From assembly GCF_000284595.1 (NCBI RefSeq), contig NC_017671.1, forward strand, positions 3,257,001 through 3,321,000: a stretch of 64,000 nt of DNA, in the 5' to 3' direction. A program made the position numbers and the translations under genes. The notes under the pieces are model-generated. The model made no database searches and was not told the origin of the DNA. It saw only the letters and a program-made list of their open reading frames with translations. Of the stretch, positions 9,455 through 18,717 are shown one piece after another (within the stretch, counting starts at the first letter, position 1; the number at the start of each line of letters is the position of its first letter). The DNA is from Stenotrophomonas maltophilia D457. GTDB taxonomy: Bacteria; Pseudomonadota; Gammaproteobacteria; Xanthomonadales; Xanthomonadaceae.

Positions 9455-9982
9455 TCAGGTCTTCTTCTTCGGCGCGATCATCATGACCATCTGACGCCCT
9501 TCCAGGCGCGGACGGGATTCAATGACGATGTCCTCGCCCAGATCGGTCTCGATCCGGTTGGCCATTTCGCGACCCAGTTCCTGGTGGCTCATTTCACGGC
9601 CACGGAAACGGATGTTGACCTTGATCTTGTCGCCTTCTTCAAGGAACCCGCGCATCTTGCGCAGCTTGATCTGGTAGTCGCCCTCGTCCGTGACCGGACG
9701 GAACTTCACTTCCTTGATCTCGACCTGCTTGGTCTTCTTCTTGGCCTCGCTGGCCTTCTTCTGCGCTTCGAACTTGAACTTGCCGAAGTCCATGATCTTG
9801 CAGACCGGCGGATCGGCCTGCGGCTGGATTTCGACCAGGTCCAGGCCTTCATCTTCGGCCATGGACAGCGCTTCGTCGCGCGACAACACGCCGATCATTT
9901 CTCCGTCACTGCCGATCACGCGGACGCGCGGCACACGGATTTCCTGATTCTTGCGGTTCTGTTTGTTGTCAGGGGTGCTGAT
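9455..9982 (-). CDS. infC: Translation initiation factor IF-3, rare ATC start
   Basis: A 175-residue IF-3: N-domain with [20 protein letters not shown], lysine-rich linker near residues 75-90, and C-domain ending [14 protein letters not shown]. It prevents subunit joining and proofreads initiator tRNA and start codons on the 30S subunit. No ATG or GTG lies at the conserved N-terminus ([12 protein letters not shown]). A GGGAG at 9991-9995 sits 8 nt before an ATC (9980-9982), so I call ATC as start. The only other option, a TTG at 9997, would place that GGGAG inside the coding sequence. Rare AUU/AUC starts are the known basis of IF-3 autoregulation. Confidence 0.92.
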   Translation of the reverse strand: MSTPDNKQNRKNQEIRVPRVRVIGSDGEMIGVLSRDEALSMAEDEGLDLVEIQPQADPPVCKIMDFGKFKFEAQKKASEAKKKTKQVEIKEVKFRPVTDEGDYQIKLRKMRGFLEEGDKIKVNIRFRGREMSHQELGREMANRIETDLGEDIVIESRPRLEGRQMVMMIAPKKKT

Positions 9983-10007
9983 ATTACGTTCTCCCAAGGG
10001 TATCGAA

Positions 10008-10037
10008 CCGGTCCGGGTGCCTGTGCGCCCGGACCGG
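10008..10037 (-). other. GC-rich stem-loop between thrS and infC
   Basis: A 10-bp perfect stem (CCGGTCCGGG at 10008-10017, CCCGGACCGG at 10028-10037) with a 10-nt loop fills the short gap after the thrS stop and just before the infC Shine-Dalgarno. There is no T-run, so it is more likely to affect mRNA processing or infC initiation than to terminate. Confidence 0.6.
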
Positions 10038-10045
10038 ACCTTTGC

Positions 10046-11947
10046 TTACGCGCCCTCGGCCTGGAGCCGCTCGATGAAGGCCTGCAGGCTCATGCTGCCC
10101 AGGTCTTCGCCAGAACGCGTACGCACCGCCACAGCCCCATTTTCCTTCTCGCGGTCACCAATGACCAGCAGGTAGGGCACGCGCTGCAACGTATGCTCGC
10201 GGATTTTATAGCCGATCTTCTCGTTACGCAAATCCGAGCTGACGCGGAAGCCTTGCTCCGCAAGGGTTTTGGTCACGCCCGAGACGTAGTCGGCCTGGGC
10301 GTCGGTGATGTTGGCCACCACCACCTGGGTCGGCGCCAGCCAGGCCGGGAACTGGCCGGCGTAGTGCTCGATCAGGATGCCCAGGAAGCGCTCCATCGAG
10401 CCGACGATGGCGCGGTGCAGCATGACCGGATGCTTCTTCTGGCTGTTCTCGTCCACGTACTCGGCGCCCAGGCGGCCCGGCATCATGAAGTCGACCTGCA
10501 TGGTGCCCAGCTGCCAGGTACGGCCGATGGCATCCTTCAGGTGGTACTCGATCTTCGGGCCGTAGAAGGCGCCCTCGCCCGGCAGCTCCTGCCATTCCAC
10601 GCCACAGGCGGACAGCGCCGAACGCAGTGCGCCCTCGGCCTTGTCCCAGGTCGCGTCGTCGCCCAGGCGCGATTCCGGACGCAGCGCGATCTTGATCTGG
10701 ATCTCGTCGAAGCCGAAGTGCTGGTAGACCGCCAGCGCCTGCTGGTGGAACGCGGTCACTTCCGATTCGATCTGGCTCTCGGTGCAGAACACGTGGCCGT
10801 CGTCCTGGGTGAAACCACGCACGCGCAGGATGCCGTGCAGCGCGCCGGACGGCTCGTTGCGGTGGCAGGAACCGAACTCACCGTAGCGGATCGGCAGGTC
10901 GCGGTAGCTGTGCAGGCCCTGGTTGAACACCTGGATGTGGCCCGGGCAGTTCATCGGCTTGACCGCGTAGGTGCGCTTCTCCGACTCGGTGAAGAACATG
11001 TTGCCCTGGTAGTTGTCCCAGTGGCCGGACTTCTTCCACAGGCTCACGTCCAGGATCTGCGGGCAGCGCACTTCGCCGTAGCCGCTGCTGCGGTAGACCT
11101 TGCGCATGTACTGCTCGACCACCTGCCACAACGCCCAGCCCTTCGGGTGCCAGAACACCAGGCCCGGCGCCTCTTCCTGCAGGTGGAACAGGTCCTGCTG
11201 CTTGCCGATGCGGCGGTGGTCGCGCATCTCGGCTTCCTCGATGCGCTTGATGTACGCCTCGAGCTGCTTCTTGTCGGCCCAGGCGGTGCCGTAGATGCGC
11301 TGCAGCTGTTCGTTCTGCGCATCGCCGCGCCAGTAGGCGCCGGAGATGCGGGTCAGCTTGAAGGCCTTCAGGAAGCGCGTGTTCGGCACGTGCGGGCCGC
11401 GGCACATGTCCACGTATTCCTGGTGGTAGTACATGCCCATCGCCTGGATGTCGTCGGACATGTCCTCGATCAGGCGCAGCTTGTAGTCCTCGCCACGGGC
11501 CTTGAAGATCTCGATCACTTCGGCGCGCGGGGTCATCTTCTTGATGACGTCGTAATCCTGGGCGATCAGCTCACCCATGCGCTTCTCGATCGCGGCCATG
11601 TCGTCCGGGGTGAACGGGCGCTCGGAATAGATGTCGTAGTAGAAGCCCTCGGCGATCACCGGGCCGATCACCATCTTCACGTCCGGGTACAGCTGCTTGA
11701 CGGCGTGGCCGACCAGATGGGCGCAGGAGTGGCGGATGATCTCCACGCCCTCCTCGTCCTTGGCGGTGATGATGCGCAGGCTGGCATCGTGGTCGATGAC
11801 GTCACTGGCATCGACCAGCACGCCATCGACCGAACCGGCGATGGTGGCCTTGGCCAGGCCGGCACCGATCGACTGGGCGACGTCCATGACGCTGACGGGG
11901 TTTTCGAACTCGCGGCGGCTGCCGTCGGGAAGGGTAATGTTGATCAT
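10046..11947 (-). CDS. thrS: Threonyl-tRNA synthetase
   Basis: A 633-residue class II enzyme that charges tRNA-Thr. Order: TGS domain (about 1-61, [19 protein letters not shown]), editing domain with the HxxxH-type zinc region ([17 protein letters not shown], near residue 72), then the catalytic core with the zinc-ligand motif [10 protein letters not shown] (around residue 333) and [15 protein letters not shown] motif 2. The C-terminal anticodon-binding domain starts near 535. It starts at ATG 11947. Upstream lie a promoter, a Thr-codon leader ORF and a terminator, pointing to attenuation by threonyl-tRNA supply. infC follows. Confidence 0.97.
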   Translation of the reverse strand: MINITLPDGSRREFENPVSVMDVAQSIGAGLAKATIAGSVDGVLVDASDVIDHDASLRIITAKDEEGVEIIRHSCAHLVGHAVKQLYPDVKMVIGPVIAEGFYYDIYSERPFTPDDMAAIEKRMGELIAQDYDVIKKMTPRAEVIEIFKARGEDYKLRLIEDMSDDIQAMGMYYHQEYVDMCRGPHVPNTRFLKAFKLTRISGAYWRGDAQNEQLQRIYGTAWADKKQLEAYIKRIEEAEMRDHRRIGKQQDLFHLQEEAPGLVFWHPKGWALWQVVEQYMRKVYRSSGYGEVRCPQILDVSLWKKSGHWDNYQGNMFFTESEKRTYAVKPMNCPGHIQVFNQGLHSYRDLPIRYGEFGSCHRNEPSGALHGILRVRGFTQDDGHVFCTESQIESEVTAFHQQALAVYQHFGFDEIQIKIALRPESRLGDDATWDKAEGALRSALSACGVEWQELPGEGAFYGPKIEYHLKDAIGRTWQLGTMQVDFMMPGRLGAEYVDENSQKKHPVMLHRAIVGSMERFLGILIEHYAGQFPAWLAPTQVVVANITDAQADYVSGVTKTLAEQGFRVSSDLRNEKIGYKIREHTLQRVPYLLVIGDREKENGAVAVRTRSGEDLGSMSLQAFIERLQAEGA

Positions 11948-12014
11948 CGCATTGGCTTCGTGCGGGGCCCGCTGGGCGGGCTGGAAAGCGTTCCCGGGCC
12001 ATTGCCCGGGCAAT

Positions 12015-12037
12015 AAAAAAGCGCCGCGAGGGCGCCT
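12015..12037 (-). terminator. Attenuator terminator in the thrS leader
   Basis: On the minus strand AGGCGCC, loop CTCGC, GGCGCTT (7 bp including A-T and G-T at the base) leads into a run of six T and then ATT. It lies between the Thr leader ORF and thrS, so thrS transcripts must read through it. Confidence 0.8.
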
Positions 12038-12062
12038 GGAATACAGGGCCTTCGGGGGCAGG

Positions 12063-12089
12063 TCAACAGTGGGCGGTGGTAGTGCTCAT
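12063..12089 (-). CDS. Putative threonine leader peptide MSTTTAHC
   Basis: A nine-codon ORF, ATG AGC ACT ACC ACC GCC CAC TGT TGA, giving an 8-residue peptide with three consecutive Thr codons. It starts about 54 nt after the predicted thrS transcription start and ends 25 nt before the terminator hairpin. The layout is that of an amino-acid-biosynthesis attenuator applied to a synthetase gene. The ribosome-binding site is weak (GAGCG 6-10 nt upstream). I found no report of this leader from memory. Confidence 0.6.
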   Translation of the reverse strand: MSTTTAHC

Positions 12090-12149
12090 GTCGCACGCTC
12101 GGCCGGCGCTGGGCGCGGGCCACCTTGTTCCAGTCAGGGTTCTGCGACG

Positions 12150-12178
12150 ATCTTAAACCAGCACACCGGAAAGCCCAA
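12150..12178 (-). promoter_or_regulatory. Predicted sigma-70 promoter of thrS
   Basis: On the minus strand TTGGGC (-35, 12173-12178), a 17-nt spacer and TAAGAT (-10, 12150-12155). A transcript from about 12143 would begin with the leader ORF and terminator and run into thrS. Confidence 0.6.
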
Positions 12179-12225
12179 GGCCTACCGTACGGTCCGCTGA
12201 ATGGCCCTCGCTGGCGGCGTGAAAA

Positions 12226-12244
12226 CGCAATGATTACCATGTCC
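12226..12244 (+). promoter_or_regulatory. Possible Fur box upstream of the DUF3325 operon
   Basis: The core AATGATTACCAT agrees with the Fur consensus at about 11 of 19 positions in my hand alignment. It lies some 130 bp before the chosen start of the DUF3325 gene. The genes downstream are of the kind usually induced by iron starvation. This is a weak match and needs testing. Confidence 0.3.
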
Positions 12245-12376
12245 GCGCAGCCCGCCCCGTGCCAGCCTGCCCGCTTCCCCCCAGGACCTCGTGATGCGCC
12301 ACCCGCTCCGACCGGCTCCCGCCGGCCCCGCCCGTGCCCCGCGTTCGCTGGCCCGCTGCCATGGCGGCCGCCCGCA

Positions 12377-12673
12377 ATGATCACCGTCGGCCTTTCCACG
12401 CTGGGCTTCTGCAGCCTGGGCATGCTGGCAGCGATGTTCTCGGCACTGGCCTTCTATGCCGCCTCGCCGCACTGCCGCTGGCCCCGCCTGCGCCGCGCCG
12501 GCCGCCTCGGCCGCGAGATCGGCCTGGTCGCCGCGGCTGCCGCATTGTGGCTGTGGATGGCCGAACTCGGCTTTGCCGCGGGCCTGGTGGCGATGCTGTG
12601 CACCTGGATGCTGGCCGCGATGCTGCTGCCGGCACTGGCCGCCTGGCATCGCCCGGGCACGGAGTCGCCCTGA
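12377..12673 (+). CDS. DUF3325-like small membrane protein
   Basis: About 98 residues with three hydrophobic segments and the arrangement of DUF3325 proteins: LGFCSLGMLAAMFSALAFYAASPHCRW, then a REIGLVAAAAALWLWMAELGFAAGLVAMLCTWMLA stretch. These proteins lie in iron-uptake operons beside DUF3649 and PepSY membrane proteins. Start is uncertain: ATG 12377 begins the hydrophobic part, but the frame is open from further upstream (ATG 12230) with a Pro-rich, non-homologous extension and no clear ribosome-binding site at either. Its TGA overlaps the ATG of the next gene. Confidence 0.7.
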   Translation: MITVGLSTLGFCSLGMLAAMFSALAFYAASPHCRWPRLRRAGRLGREIGLVAAAAALWLWMAELGFAAGLVAMLCTWMLAAMLLPALAAWHRPGTESP

Positions 12674-12936
12674 TGTGGCCGCGCGCCTTCGCCGGCATCG
12701 TGGCCGGCTTCTTGCTGGCCGCCGCCGCGACCGGGCTGGTGACGTGGTTGCCGCCGGGCCCCTGGCAGAACGCGCTGGTGCCCAGCCTGGTCACGTTCAT
12801 CCCGCTGTGGATGCTGGCTGCCCTGTGGGCGTTCAGCTTCCGCAGCGCGCTGCGCGCCTGGGTGACACTGGCCGGCAGCGCTGCGGCCGGCTTCGCCGTG
12901 CTGACGCTGCTGCGCCTGACCGGCGCGGTGCAATGA
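12673..12936 (+). CDS. DUF3649-like small membrane protein
   Basis: An 87-residue protein with three hydrophobic segments: residues 6-25, 37-57 and about 66-85. The ALWAFSFRSALRAW motif near residues 55-68 is the mark of DUF3649, found beside TonB-receptor and siderophore-reductase-type genes. It overlaps its upstream neighbour (ATGA) and is 10 bp from the PepSY gene, so the three form one operon. The biochemical role is unknown; a part in iron uptake or reduction is inferred from context. Confidence 0.75.
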   Translation: MWPRAFAGIVAGFLLAAAATGLVTWLPPGPWQNALVPSLVTFIPLWMLAALWAFSFRSALRAWVTLAGSAAAGFAVLTLLRLTGAVQ

Positions 12937-12946
12937 GACTCCCCCC

Positions 12947-14506
12947 ATGAAGTTCAGCTCGCAGACCCTGCGTACGTTCACCACCCTGCACACCTGGGTC
13001 GGCCTGGTTGCCGGCTTCGGCCTGTTCGTGGCCTTCTACGCGGGTGCGCTGACCCTGTTCCACCACGACCTGCCGCTGTGGCAGACGCCCGGTGCAGCCA
13101 CCGCGTTGCCGGCGGGCCTGGACGATGCGCAGTACCTGCTGGAAGACGTGCTGGCGGCACACCCGGAAGCCCGCCGCCACGTCGGCATGACGTTCCCCGG
13201 CGCCGAACATCCGCAACCCCTGGCCTACTGGCAGGCCGACGACGGCAGCTGGCGCTATGCCTGGCCGGGCCAGATCGCCGGCAGCCCGACGCCGCCACAG
13301 ACCGGGCTGGCCGAACTGGTCAACGAACTGCATTACAGCCTCGGACTGCCGGTGGCCGGCATCTACGTGATGGGCATCGTCAGCCTGCTGTATGGCATGG
13401 CGCTGCTGAGCGGCCTGGTGATCCACCTGCCGAAGCTGTTCGGCGACCTGTTCGCGCTGCGTCCGGGCCGCAACCTGAAGCAGCTGTGGCAGGACGCGCA
13501 CAACGTGATCGGCGTGCTCAGCCTGCCCTTCCACCTGATGTTCGCGGTCACGGGCGCCCTGCTGTGCCTGGTGTTCGTGCAGATGGCCCTGCTCAATCCA
13601 CTGATCTACGACGGCAAGGCCCTGCAGGCGGTACCGACTGCAATGGACACCGCGCCGGTGCGCGACGCCAGTGGCATCCCGGCACCGCCGGGCAGCCTGC
13701 GCCTGCTGCATGCGCGCGCGCTTGAAGTAGCCCGCGCACAGGGCGTGGCCAACTTCGAGCCGGCCTACCTGAAGCTGGCCAACGCCGGCGATGCCAACGC
13801 CACGATCGAGATCACGGGCGAATCCACCGGCACACTCGGGCCGCTCGGTTCGGTGGCCCTGGACGTGGCCACCGGCAACGTCCTGGCCTCTCAGCTGCCG
13901 GGCCAGCGCGATGCCAACCACGCCACGCTCAGCGCCGCCTATGCCCTGCACTTCGGCGAGTTCGGCAACGGCGTGGTGGTCTGGCTGTACTTCCTGCTCG
14001 GCCTCGGCGGTGCGTTCCTGTTCTACTCCGGCAACCTGTTGTGGATCGAGTCGCGGCGCAAGCGTCGCCAGCCGCAACAGCCGCGTGCCGGGGTGAACAT
14101 GGCACGGGCCACGGTTGGCGTGTGCATCGGCCTGTGCGTGGCGATCTCGGTCGCTTTCATCACCGCGCTGGTGCTGGAGCGGTCGGCACCGTCGGCGGTC
14201 GACCATGGCATCCGCTGGGCCTGCTTCGGCAGCTGGGCAGCCTGTGCGCTGTGGGCTGCACTGCGCCGCCCCGCGCAGGCGGCGCGCGAGCTGCTGTGGG
14301 CCGCAGCGCTCAGCACTGCACTGGTGCCGGTCCTGCACGGCGCACTCAATGGTGACTGGCTGTGGCGCGCCGCCGCGCGTGGCCATTGGCCGCTGTTCTG
14401 GGTCGATGCCATCGCGCTGGCCATGGCCTTCGGCTTCGCTCGCCTGGCCGTCGCCAGCCAGCGCCGCGCCCGCAACGGCGACCCCAACAGCGTCTGGGCC
14501 AACTAA
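12947..14506 (+). CDS. PepSY-associated TM (iron-regulated) membrane protein
   Basis: A 519-residue inner-membrane protein with an N-terminal helix (LHTWVGLVAGFGLFVAFYAGALTLFHHDLP), the usual start of PepSY_TM proteins. A periplasmic PepSY-like region, a helix pair near 140-165 and 190-215, and four to five C-terminal helices follow. Conserved histidines in helices (HTW, HLP, HLM, LHFGEFG) suggest haem-b ligation. Homologues such as FoxB/PiuB are thought to reduce ferric siderophores. The start has a short gap after DUF3649 and no alternative nearby. A REP palindrome follows the stop. Confidence 0.88.
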   Translation: MKFSSQTLRTFTTLHTWVGLVAGFGLFVAFYAGALTLFHHDLPLWQTPGAATALPAGLDDAQYLLEDVLAAHPEARRHVGMTFPGAEHPQPLAYWQADDGSWRYAWPGQIAGSPTPPQTGLAELVNELHYSLGLPVAGIYVMGIVSLLYGMALLSGLVIHLPKLFGDLFALRPGRNLKQLWQDAHNVIGVLSLPFHLMFAVTGALLCLVFVQMALLNPLIYDGKALQAVPTAMDTAPVRDASGIPAPPGSLRLLHARALEVARAQGVANFEPAYLKLANAGDANATIEITGESTGTLGPLGSVALDVATGNVLASQLPGQRDANHATLSAAYALHFGEFGNGVVVWLYFLLGLGGAFLFYSGNLLWIESRRKRRQPQQPRAGVNMARATVGVCIGLCVAISVAFITALVLERSAPSAVDHGIRWACFGSWAACALWAALRRPAQAARELLWAAALSTALVPVLHGALNGDWLWRAAARGHWPLFWVDAIALAMAFGFARLAVASQRRARNGDPNSVWAN

Positions 14507-14513
14507 GCCTTCA

Positions 14514-14534
14514 CCGGGCATGGCCCGGCGCTAC
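14514..14534. repeat. SMAG-type REP whose GTAG supplies a stop codon
   Basis: CCGGGC (14514-14519), ATG, GCCCGG (14523-14528), then CGCTAC. On the minus strand the GTAG contains the TAG stop (14531-14533) of the VOC gene. It lies between the PepSY and VOC genes, which converge. Confidence 0.7.
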
Positions 14535-14935
14535 CGCTGCGGGTGTTCTTCGCCCGGGTAACGACTCACTTCGATCAGGTTGCCATCCGGGTCGCGGAAG
14601 TACACCGATTCGATCGGTCCCAGCGCACCGGTACGTGTGGCCGGCCCCTCCTCCACCGCGATGGCCTGCGCCTGCAGGTGCGCCAGCACATCGACCATTG
14701 CCGTATGCGTGACCAGGCACAGATCGGCACTGCCCGGCGTGGGTCGCAGCGCATGCGGCTGCAGTGGCGCGCTGGCCGGATGCAGGTTGATCTTCTGCTG
14801 GCCGAACTGCAGCGCGGTACGGCCAGCGCCGAAGCGCACGACCTGCATGCCGAGCACGCGCTGATAGAAGTCACAGCTGCGTTCGATGTCGGCGACGGTG
14901 AGGACCAGGTGGTCCAGGCGTTCGAGATGGATCAT
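14531..14935 (-). CDS. VOC-family (glyoxalase-fold) protein
   Basis: A 134-residue single VOC unit: beta-alpha-beta-beta-beta modules starting LERLDHLVLTVADIERSCDFY and ending VYFRDPDGNLIEVSRYPGEE. Likely metal ligands of the fold are present (His near residue 9, Glu in NLIEVS near 124). It closely resembles the group often annotated as VOC virulence protein or GLOD5-like, whose reaction is not known. It starts at ATG 14935; the upstream open frame is arginine-rich and unlike the family. REP palindromes lie on both sides, so it may be a single-gene unit. Confidence 0.88.
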   Translation of the reverse strand: MIHLERLDHLVLTVADIERSCDFYQRVLGMQVVRFGAGRTALQFGQQKINLHPASAPLQPHALRPTPGSADLCLVTHTAMVDVLAHLQAQAIAVEEGPATRTGALGPIESVYFRDPDGNLIEVSRYPGEEHPQR

Positions 14936-15000
14936 GCCCAAAGCGTAGCGCCGCCGGCGTCGTCGCAATGTGCGGTGTCGGGTCGATGGCGTTGCCGCCT

Positions 15001-15023
15001 GGCGCCGGGCATGGCCCGGCGCC
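15001..15023. repeat. REP-like palindrome after the GH18 gene
   Basis: A 10-bp perfect palindrome (GGCGCCGGGC at 15001-15010, GCCCGGCGCC at 15014-15023) with an ATG loop, followed by ACC. The CTAC tag of SMAG repeats is changed to CACC. It sits 10 nt past the stop of the GH18 gene and may also stabilise its mRNA. Confidence 0.65.
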
Positions 15024-15032
15024 ACCAGTGAC

Positions 15033-16223
15033 TCAATCGCCGATGCGCGCCTTCTGCCACGGGCCGAGCATCGCGTTGAGCAGGCTGGCCTGCTCGTCGT
15101 CGCCGGTCAGCTCCCACATGAACACCCCGGCCAGGCCCTGCTCACGGGCGAACCGGGCACGCAGGCCGATCGAGCGCGGGTCTTCATAGCTGATGAAGAT
15201 CTTCTGCACGGCGTTGTACAGCCACGGGCTCAGCGCCTGCGGCTGCCAGTGCTTCACCCAACCCGGCTGGTCGAGATAGCGCGCCTTGATCACCCGCCAG
15301 TCGCCGGCGTCGGCCGGTGCGCTGTAGGGCTGATACAGGCCATCCGGCGCATCGCCGGTGACCTTGAAGCCGCGCCCATAGAACGGCACGCCCAGCACCA
15401 GCTTGTCGGCCGGCACACCGTGCTCGCGGTAGTACTGCACCGCGCCGGCCACGTTGTTCCAGCGCCGCAGCTCCGGCGCCAGCGGATCGGCCGGCACTTC
15501 ATGCAGGGGCGCATTGAAGGTCGACACCGATGAGAAGCCGGTGCCCATGTCATAGCTCATCAGGTTGATGAAATCGAACACCTTGGCCAGCGCCGGCAGG
15601 TCGTAGCTCGCCGCCGGATCATAGGGGCCATCGGTCTGCAGGCGACCGGCGGCCAGCGCGGCGCTCAGCAGCATTGGCTGCCCCACCTTGCGCCCGTGCG
15701 CATCGAGTGCCACGCGGAACGCCTGCGCGAGCCTGGTCAGGTTGGCGCGATCCTGCGGGCGATGCGCCAGCTCCTTCGGCCCGCCACTGACCGGGAACTC
15801 CCAGTCGATATCCACACCATCGAAGCTGCCGGCATGGTGATCGAAGAACAGTGCCATGCATGAGTCCACCAGGCGCTTGCGGCTGGCCTCGGTCAACGCT
15901 GCATCGGAGAACCCACCCGCACCCCAGCCACCGATCGAAATCAGCGTGCGCAGGTGCGGATGCGCCTTCTTGAGCTCGGCCAGCGCGGCGAAGTTCTTCG
16001 GCGCTTCCGCGCCGACCGCGCAGCGGCCGTCCTCGATGGTGGAGAACGCATAGAACAGATGGGTCAGGCGCTCGGCGGGAATGCTCGACACCGGATAGCG
16101 CTCGGCCGAGCCGCCGGGGTAGTAGGCACCGAAGATCGGCGGCGGCGCCGGCGCGGCGCGCGCAGCGATGGGCACGGCACCGGCAATCAGCACGGCAAGG
16201 ACGGCCACGGTCTGGCGGAACAT
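15033..16223 (-). CDS. Secreted GH18 glycoside hydrolase (chitinase-like)
   Basis: A 396-residue enzyme with a signal peptide (about 1-23, ending ARA). The mature part is one GH18 TIM barrel: SxGG motif LISIGGWGAGG (94-104) and catalytic DGVDIDWE at 135-142, with Glu142 as acid/base. Later barrel motifs include MSYDMGTG (near residue 224) and a GVPFYGRGF stretch typical of chitinases with the alpha+beta insertion. No chitin-binding or fibronectin module is seen. The likely role is chitin or chito-oligosaccharide hydrolysis outside the cytoplasm. It is a single gene, with 280 bp to the pnp terminator side. Confidence 0.93.
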   Translation of the reverse strand: MFRQTVAVLAVLIAGAVPIAARAAPAPPPIFGAYYPGGSAERYPVSSIPAERLTHLFYAFSTIEDGRCAVGAEAPKNFAALAELKKAHPHLRTLISIGGWGAGGFSDAALTEASRKRLVDSCMALFFDHHAGSFDGVDIDWEFPVSGGPKELAHRPQDRANLTRLAQAFRVALDAHGRKVGQPMLLSAALAAGRLQTDGPYDPAASYDLPALAKVFDFINLMSYDMGTGFSSVSTFNAPLHEVPADPLAPELRRWNNVAGAVQYYREHGVPADKLVLGVPFYGRGFKVTGDAPDGLYQPYSAPADAGDWRVIKARYLDQPGWVKHWQPQALSPWLYNAVQKIFISYEDPRSIGLRARFAREQGLAGVFMWELTGDDEQASLLNAMLGPWQKARIGD

Positions 16224-16419
16224 GGGATCTCCCGGTTCGAAGGCGCCGCCACGTTAGCAAACCGATGTGGCTGTGGGACGGTTGTCGCGGCATGTCGTCC
16301 CGTGGACAGGCGTGATCCGCTCAACCGTGACAGAACGATGGCCACGTGGCGGCGCTCACGCACTGCAGCAGGACATGCAGCGACCTGGATGAGCGGCACT
16401 GCATGACATCAAGGCAAAG

Positions 16420-16445
16420 AAAAAGCGGGCCGAAGCCCGCTTTTT
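16420..16445. terminator. Bidirectional terminator downstream of pnp
   Basis: AGCGGGC, loop CGAA, GCCCGCT with A5 on one side and T5 on the other. It can end pnp transcripts coming from the right on minus and works in both directions. The rest of 16224-16503 shows nothing else I can support. Confidence 0.88.
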
Positions 16446-16503
16446 CATTTGCGGAAGCGTGAGGACCAACGGTCCTCACCCACCGCACAATCAGCAGTAC
16501 CGA

Positions 16504-18612
16504 TTATTCGGCGCTGACGGCGTCGCCTTCTTCCACGGCCTTCATCGACAGGCGGATACGGCCCTGCTTGTCGACTTCCAGCACCTTGACCTTGACCACA
16601 TCGCCTTCCTTCAGCACGTCGCCGACCTTCTCGACGCGATCGCTGGAGATCTGCGACACGTGGACCAGACCGTCCTTGCCCGGCAGGATCGTGACGAACG
16701 CACCGAAGTCCATGATCTTGGCGACCTTGCCTTCGTAGATGCGGCCCGGCTCGACGTCCGAGGTGATCTGCTCGATGCGGGCCTTGGCGGCCTGGGCAGC
16801 GATGGCATTGACCGAAGCGATGACGATGGTGCCGTCATCCTGGATGTCGATCTGGGTGCCGGTTTCCTTGGTGATGGCCTGGATGGTCGAGCCACCCTTG
16901 CCGATCACTTCGCGGATCTTGTCCGGGTGGATCTTGATGGTCAGCAGGCGCGGCGCGTAGTCCGACAGCTCTTCACGCGGAGCGGTCAGGCCGTGGGCCA
17001 TTTCGCCCAGGATGTGCAGACGACCAGCCTTGGCCTGCTGCAGAGCCTGCTCCATGATCTCTTCGGTGATGCCTTCGATCTTGATGTCCATCTGCAGGGC
17101 GGAAATGCCCTCAGCGGTACCGGCCACCTTGAAGTCCATGTCGCCCAGGTGATCTTCGTCACCCAGGATGTCGGACAGGACGACGAAGCGCTCGCCTTCC
17201 TTGACCAGGCCCATGGCGATACCGGCCACCGGCGCCTTCACCGGCACGCCGGCGTCCATCAGGGCCAGCGACGAGCCGCAGACCGATGCCATCGACGAGG
17301 AACCGTTCGACTCGGTGATTTCCGAGACGACGCGGATGGTGTACGGGAAGGATTCCAGCGACGGCATGACAGCCAGCACGCCGCGCTTGGCCAGGCGACC
17401 GTGGCCGATTTCGCGGCGCTTCGGGCCCATCATGCGGCCGCACTCACCCACCGAGAACGGAGGGAAGTTGTAGTGGAACAGGAAGTTTTCCTTGTACTCA
17501 CCGGCAACGGCGTCAATGACCTGGCCGTCACGGGCGGTGCCCAGGGTGATGGTCACGATGGCCTGGGTTTCGCCACGGGTGAACAGCGAGGAACCGTGGG
17601 TACGCGGCAGCACGCCGGTCTTCACGGTGATCGGGCGGACGGTGTCCAGCGCACGGCCGTCGATACGGACCTTGGTGTCCAGCACCGAGTCACGCATGGT
17701 GCGGTATTCCAGCTCGCCGAATTCCTTCGACAGCTCGGCCGGGTTCCAGCCTTCAGCGGCCACGCGACCAGCCAGGGCTTCGAACACGTCCTTCTTGATC
17801 GCCGAGATGGCGTCGCGGCGCTGCAGCTTGTCACGCACCTGGAAGGCTTCGCCCAGGCGCGGGCCGATGGCTTCCTTCAGGGCGGAGATCAGCGCTTCGT
17901 TCTTGGCCGGGGCTTCCCAGGTCGACGGCTTGGTGCCGGCTTCGACGGTCAGCTCGTTGATCGCGTTGATGACCTTCTGCATTTCGCGGTGACCGAAGGT
18001 CACGGCGCCCAGCATCACTTCTTCGGACAGCAGCGCGGCTTCGGATTCAACCATCAGCACGGCGTTGGAGGTACCGGCGACGACCAGCTCCAGCTGCGAG
18101 TCAGCCAGTTCGCTGACGGTCGGGTTCAGGATGTACTCGCCGTTCTTGTAACCGACCTTGGCCGCTCCGATCGGACCCATGAACGGGGTGCCAGCCAGGG
18201 CCAGGGCAGCCGAAGCACCGATCAGGGCCGGGATGTCACCGTCCACGTCCGGGTTCAGCGACATCACCGTGGCGATGATCTGCACTTCGTTCTTGTAGTC
18301 TTCCGGGAACAGCGGGCGGATCGGACGGTCGATCAGACGCGAGATCAGGGTTTCCTTCTCGGTCGCACGGCCTTCGCGCTTGAAGAAACCACCCGGGATA
18401 CGGCCGCCGGCGTAGAACTTTTCCTGATAATCGACGGTCAGCGGGAAGAAGTCCTGGCCTTCGCGCGCGCTCTTGGCGGCGACGGCGGTGACCAGCAGTA
18501 CGGTGTCGTCCATCTTGACGATGACGGCGCCGCTGGCCTGACGGGCGACTTCGCCGGTCTCAAGCGTGACGGTGTGCTTGCCGTACTGGAAGGTTTTGGT
18601 GATTTTTGCCAC
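16504..18612 (-). CDS. pnp: Polynucleotide phosphorylase
   Basis: A 702-residue 3'-5' exoribonuclease (phosphorolytic) and component of the RNA degradosome. Two RNase PH domains (about 10-140 and 315-540) are joined by a helical linker. The second contains the catalytic-site stretches [16 protein letters not shown] and [22 protein letters not shown] (about 555-615) and S1 (about 622-690) RNA-binding domains follow at the C-terminus. Length is normal. It follows rpsO, as in most proteobacteria, with a terminator hairpin between them; in E. coli that gap is the site of RNase III autoregulation. Confidence 0.98.
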   Translation of the reverse strand: MAKITKTFQYGKHTVTLETGEVARQASGAVIVKMDDTVLLVTAVAAKSAREGQDFFPLTVDYQEKFYAGGRIPGGFFKREGRATEKETLISRLIDRPIRPLFPEDYKNEVQIIATVMSLNPDVDGDIPALIGASAALALAGTPFMGPIGAAKVGYKNGEYILNPTVSELADSQLELVVAGTSNAVLMVESEAALLSEEVMLGAVTFGHREMQKVINAINELTVEAGTKPSTWEAPAKNEALISALKEAIGPRLGEAFQVRDKLQRRDAISAIKKDVFEALAGRVAAEGWNPAELSKEFGELEYRTMRDSVLDTKVRIDGRALDTVRPITVKTGVLPRTHGSSLFTRGETQAIVTITLGTARDGQVIDAVAGEYKENFLFHYNFPPFSVGECGRMMGPKRREIGHGRLAKRGVLAVMPSLESFPYTIRVVSEITESNGSSSMASVCGSSLALMDAGVPVKAPVAGIAMGLVKEGERFVVLSDILGDEDHLGDMDFKVAGTAEGISALQMDIKIEGITEEIMEQALQQAKAGRLHILGEMAHGLTAPREELSDYAPRLLTIKIHPDKIREVIGKGGSTIQAITKETGTQIDIQDDGTIVIASVNAIAAQAAKARIEQITSDVEPGRIYEGKVAKIMDFGAFVTILPGKDGLVHVSQISSDRVEKVGDVLKEGDVVKVKVLEVDKQGRIRLSMKAVEEGDAVSAE

Positions 18613-18717
18613 GGAGGGTGTCCTTGGGGATGCTGTCTGCGAATTTGGACCGTCGGCGACCCTTGCCGCCAGCGGGTGGCCGGATCGTTCCGGCCTGAAT
18701 CGGGGATTGCGGTACTA

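Noticed and set aside
16224..16419. Gap between the GH18 gene and the pnp terminator searched for a small RNA or promoter
   Set aside because: No convincing -35/-10 pair, palindrome or coding frame beyond chance.
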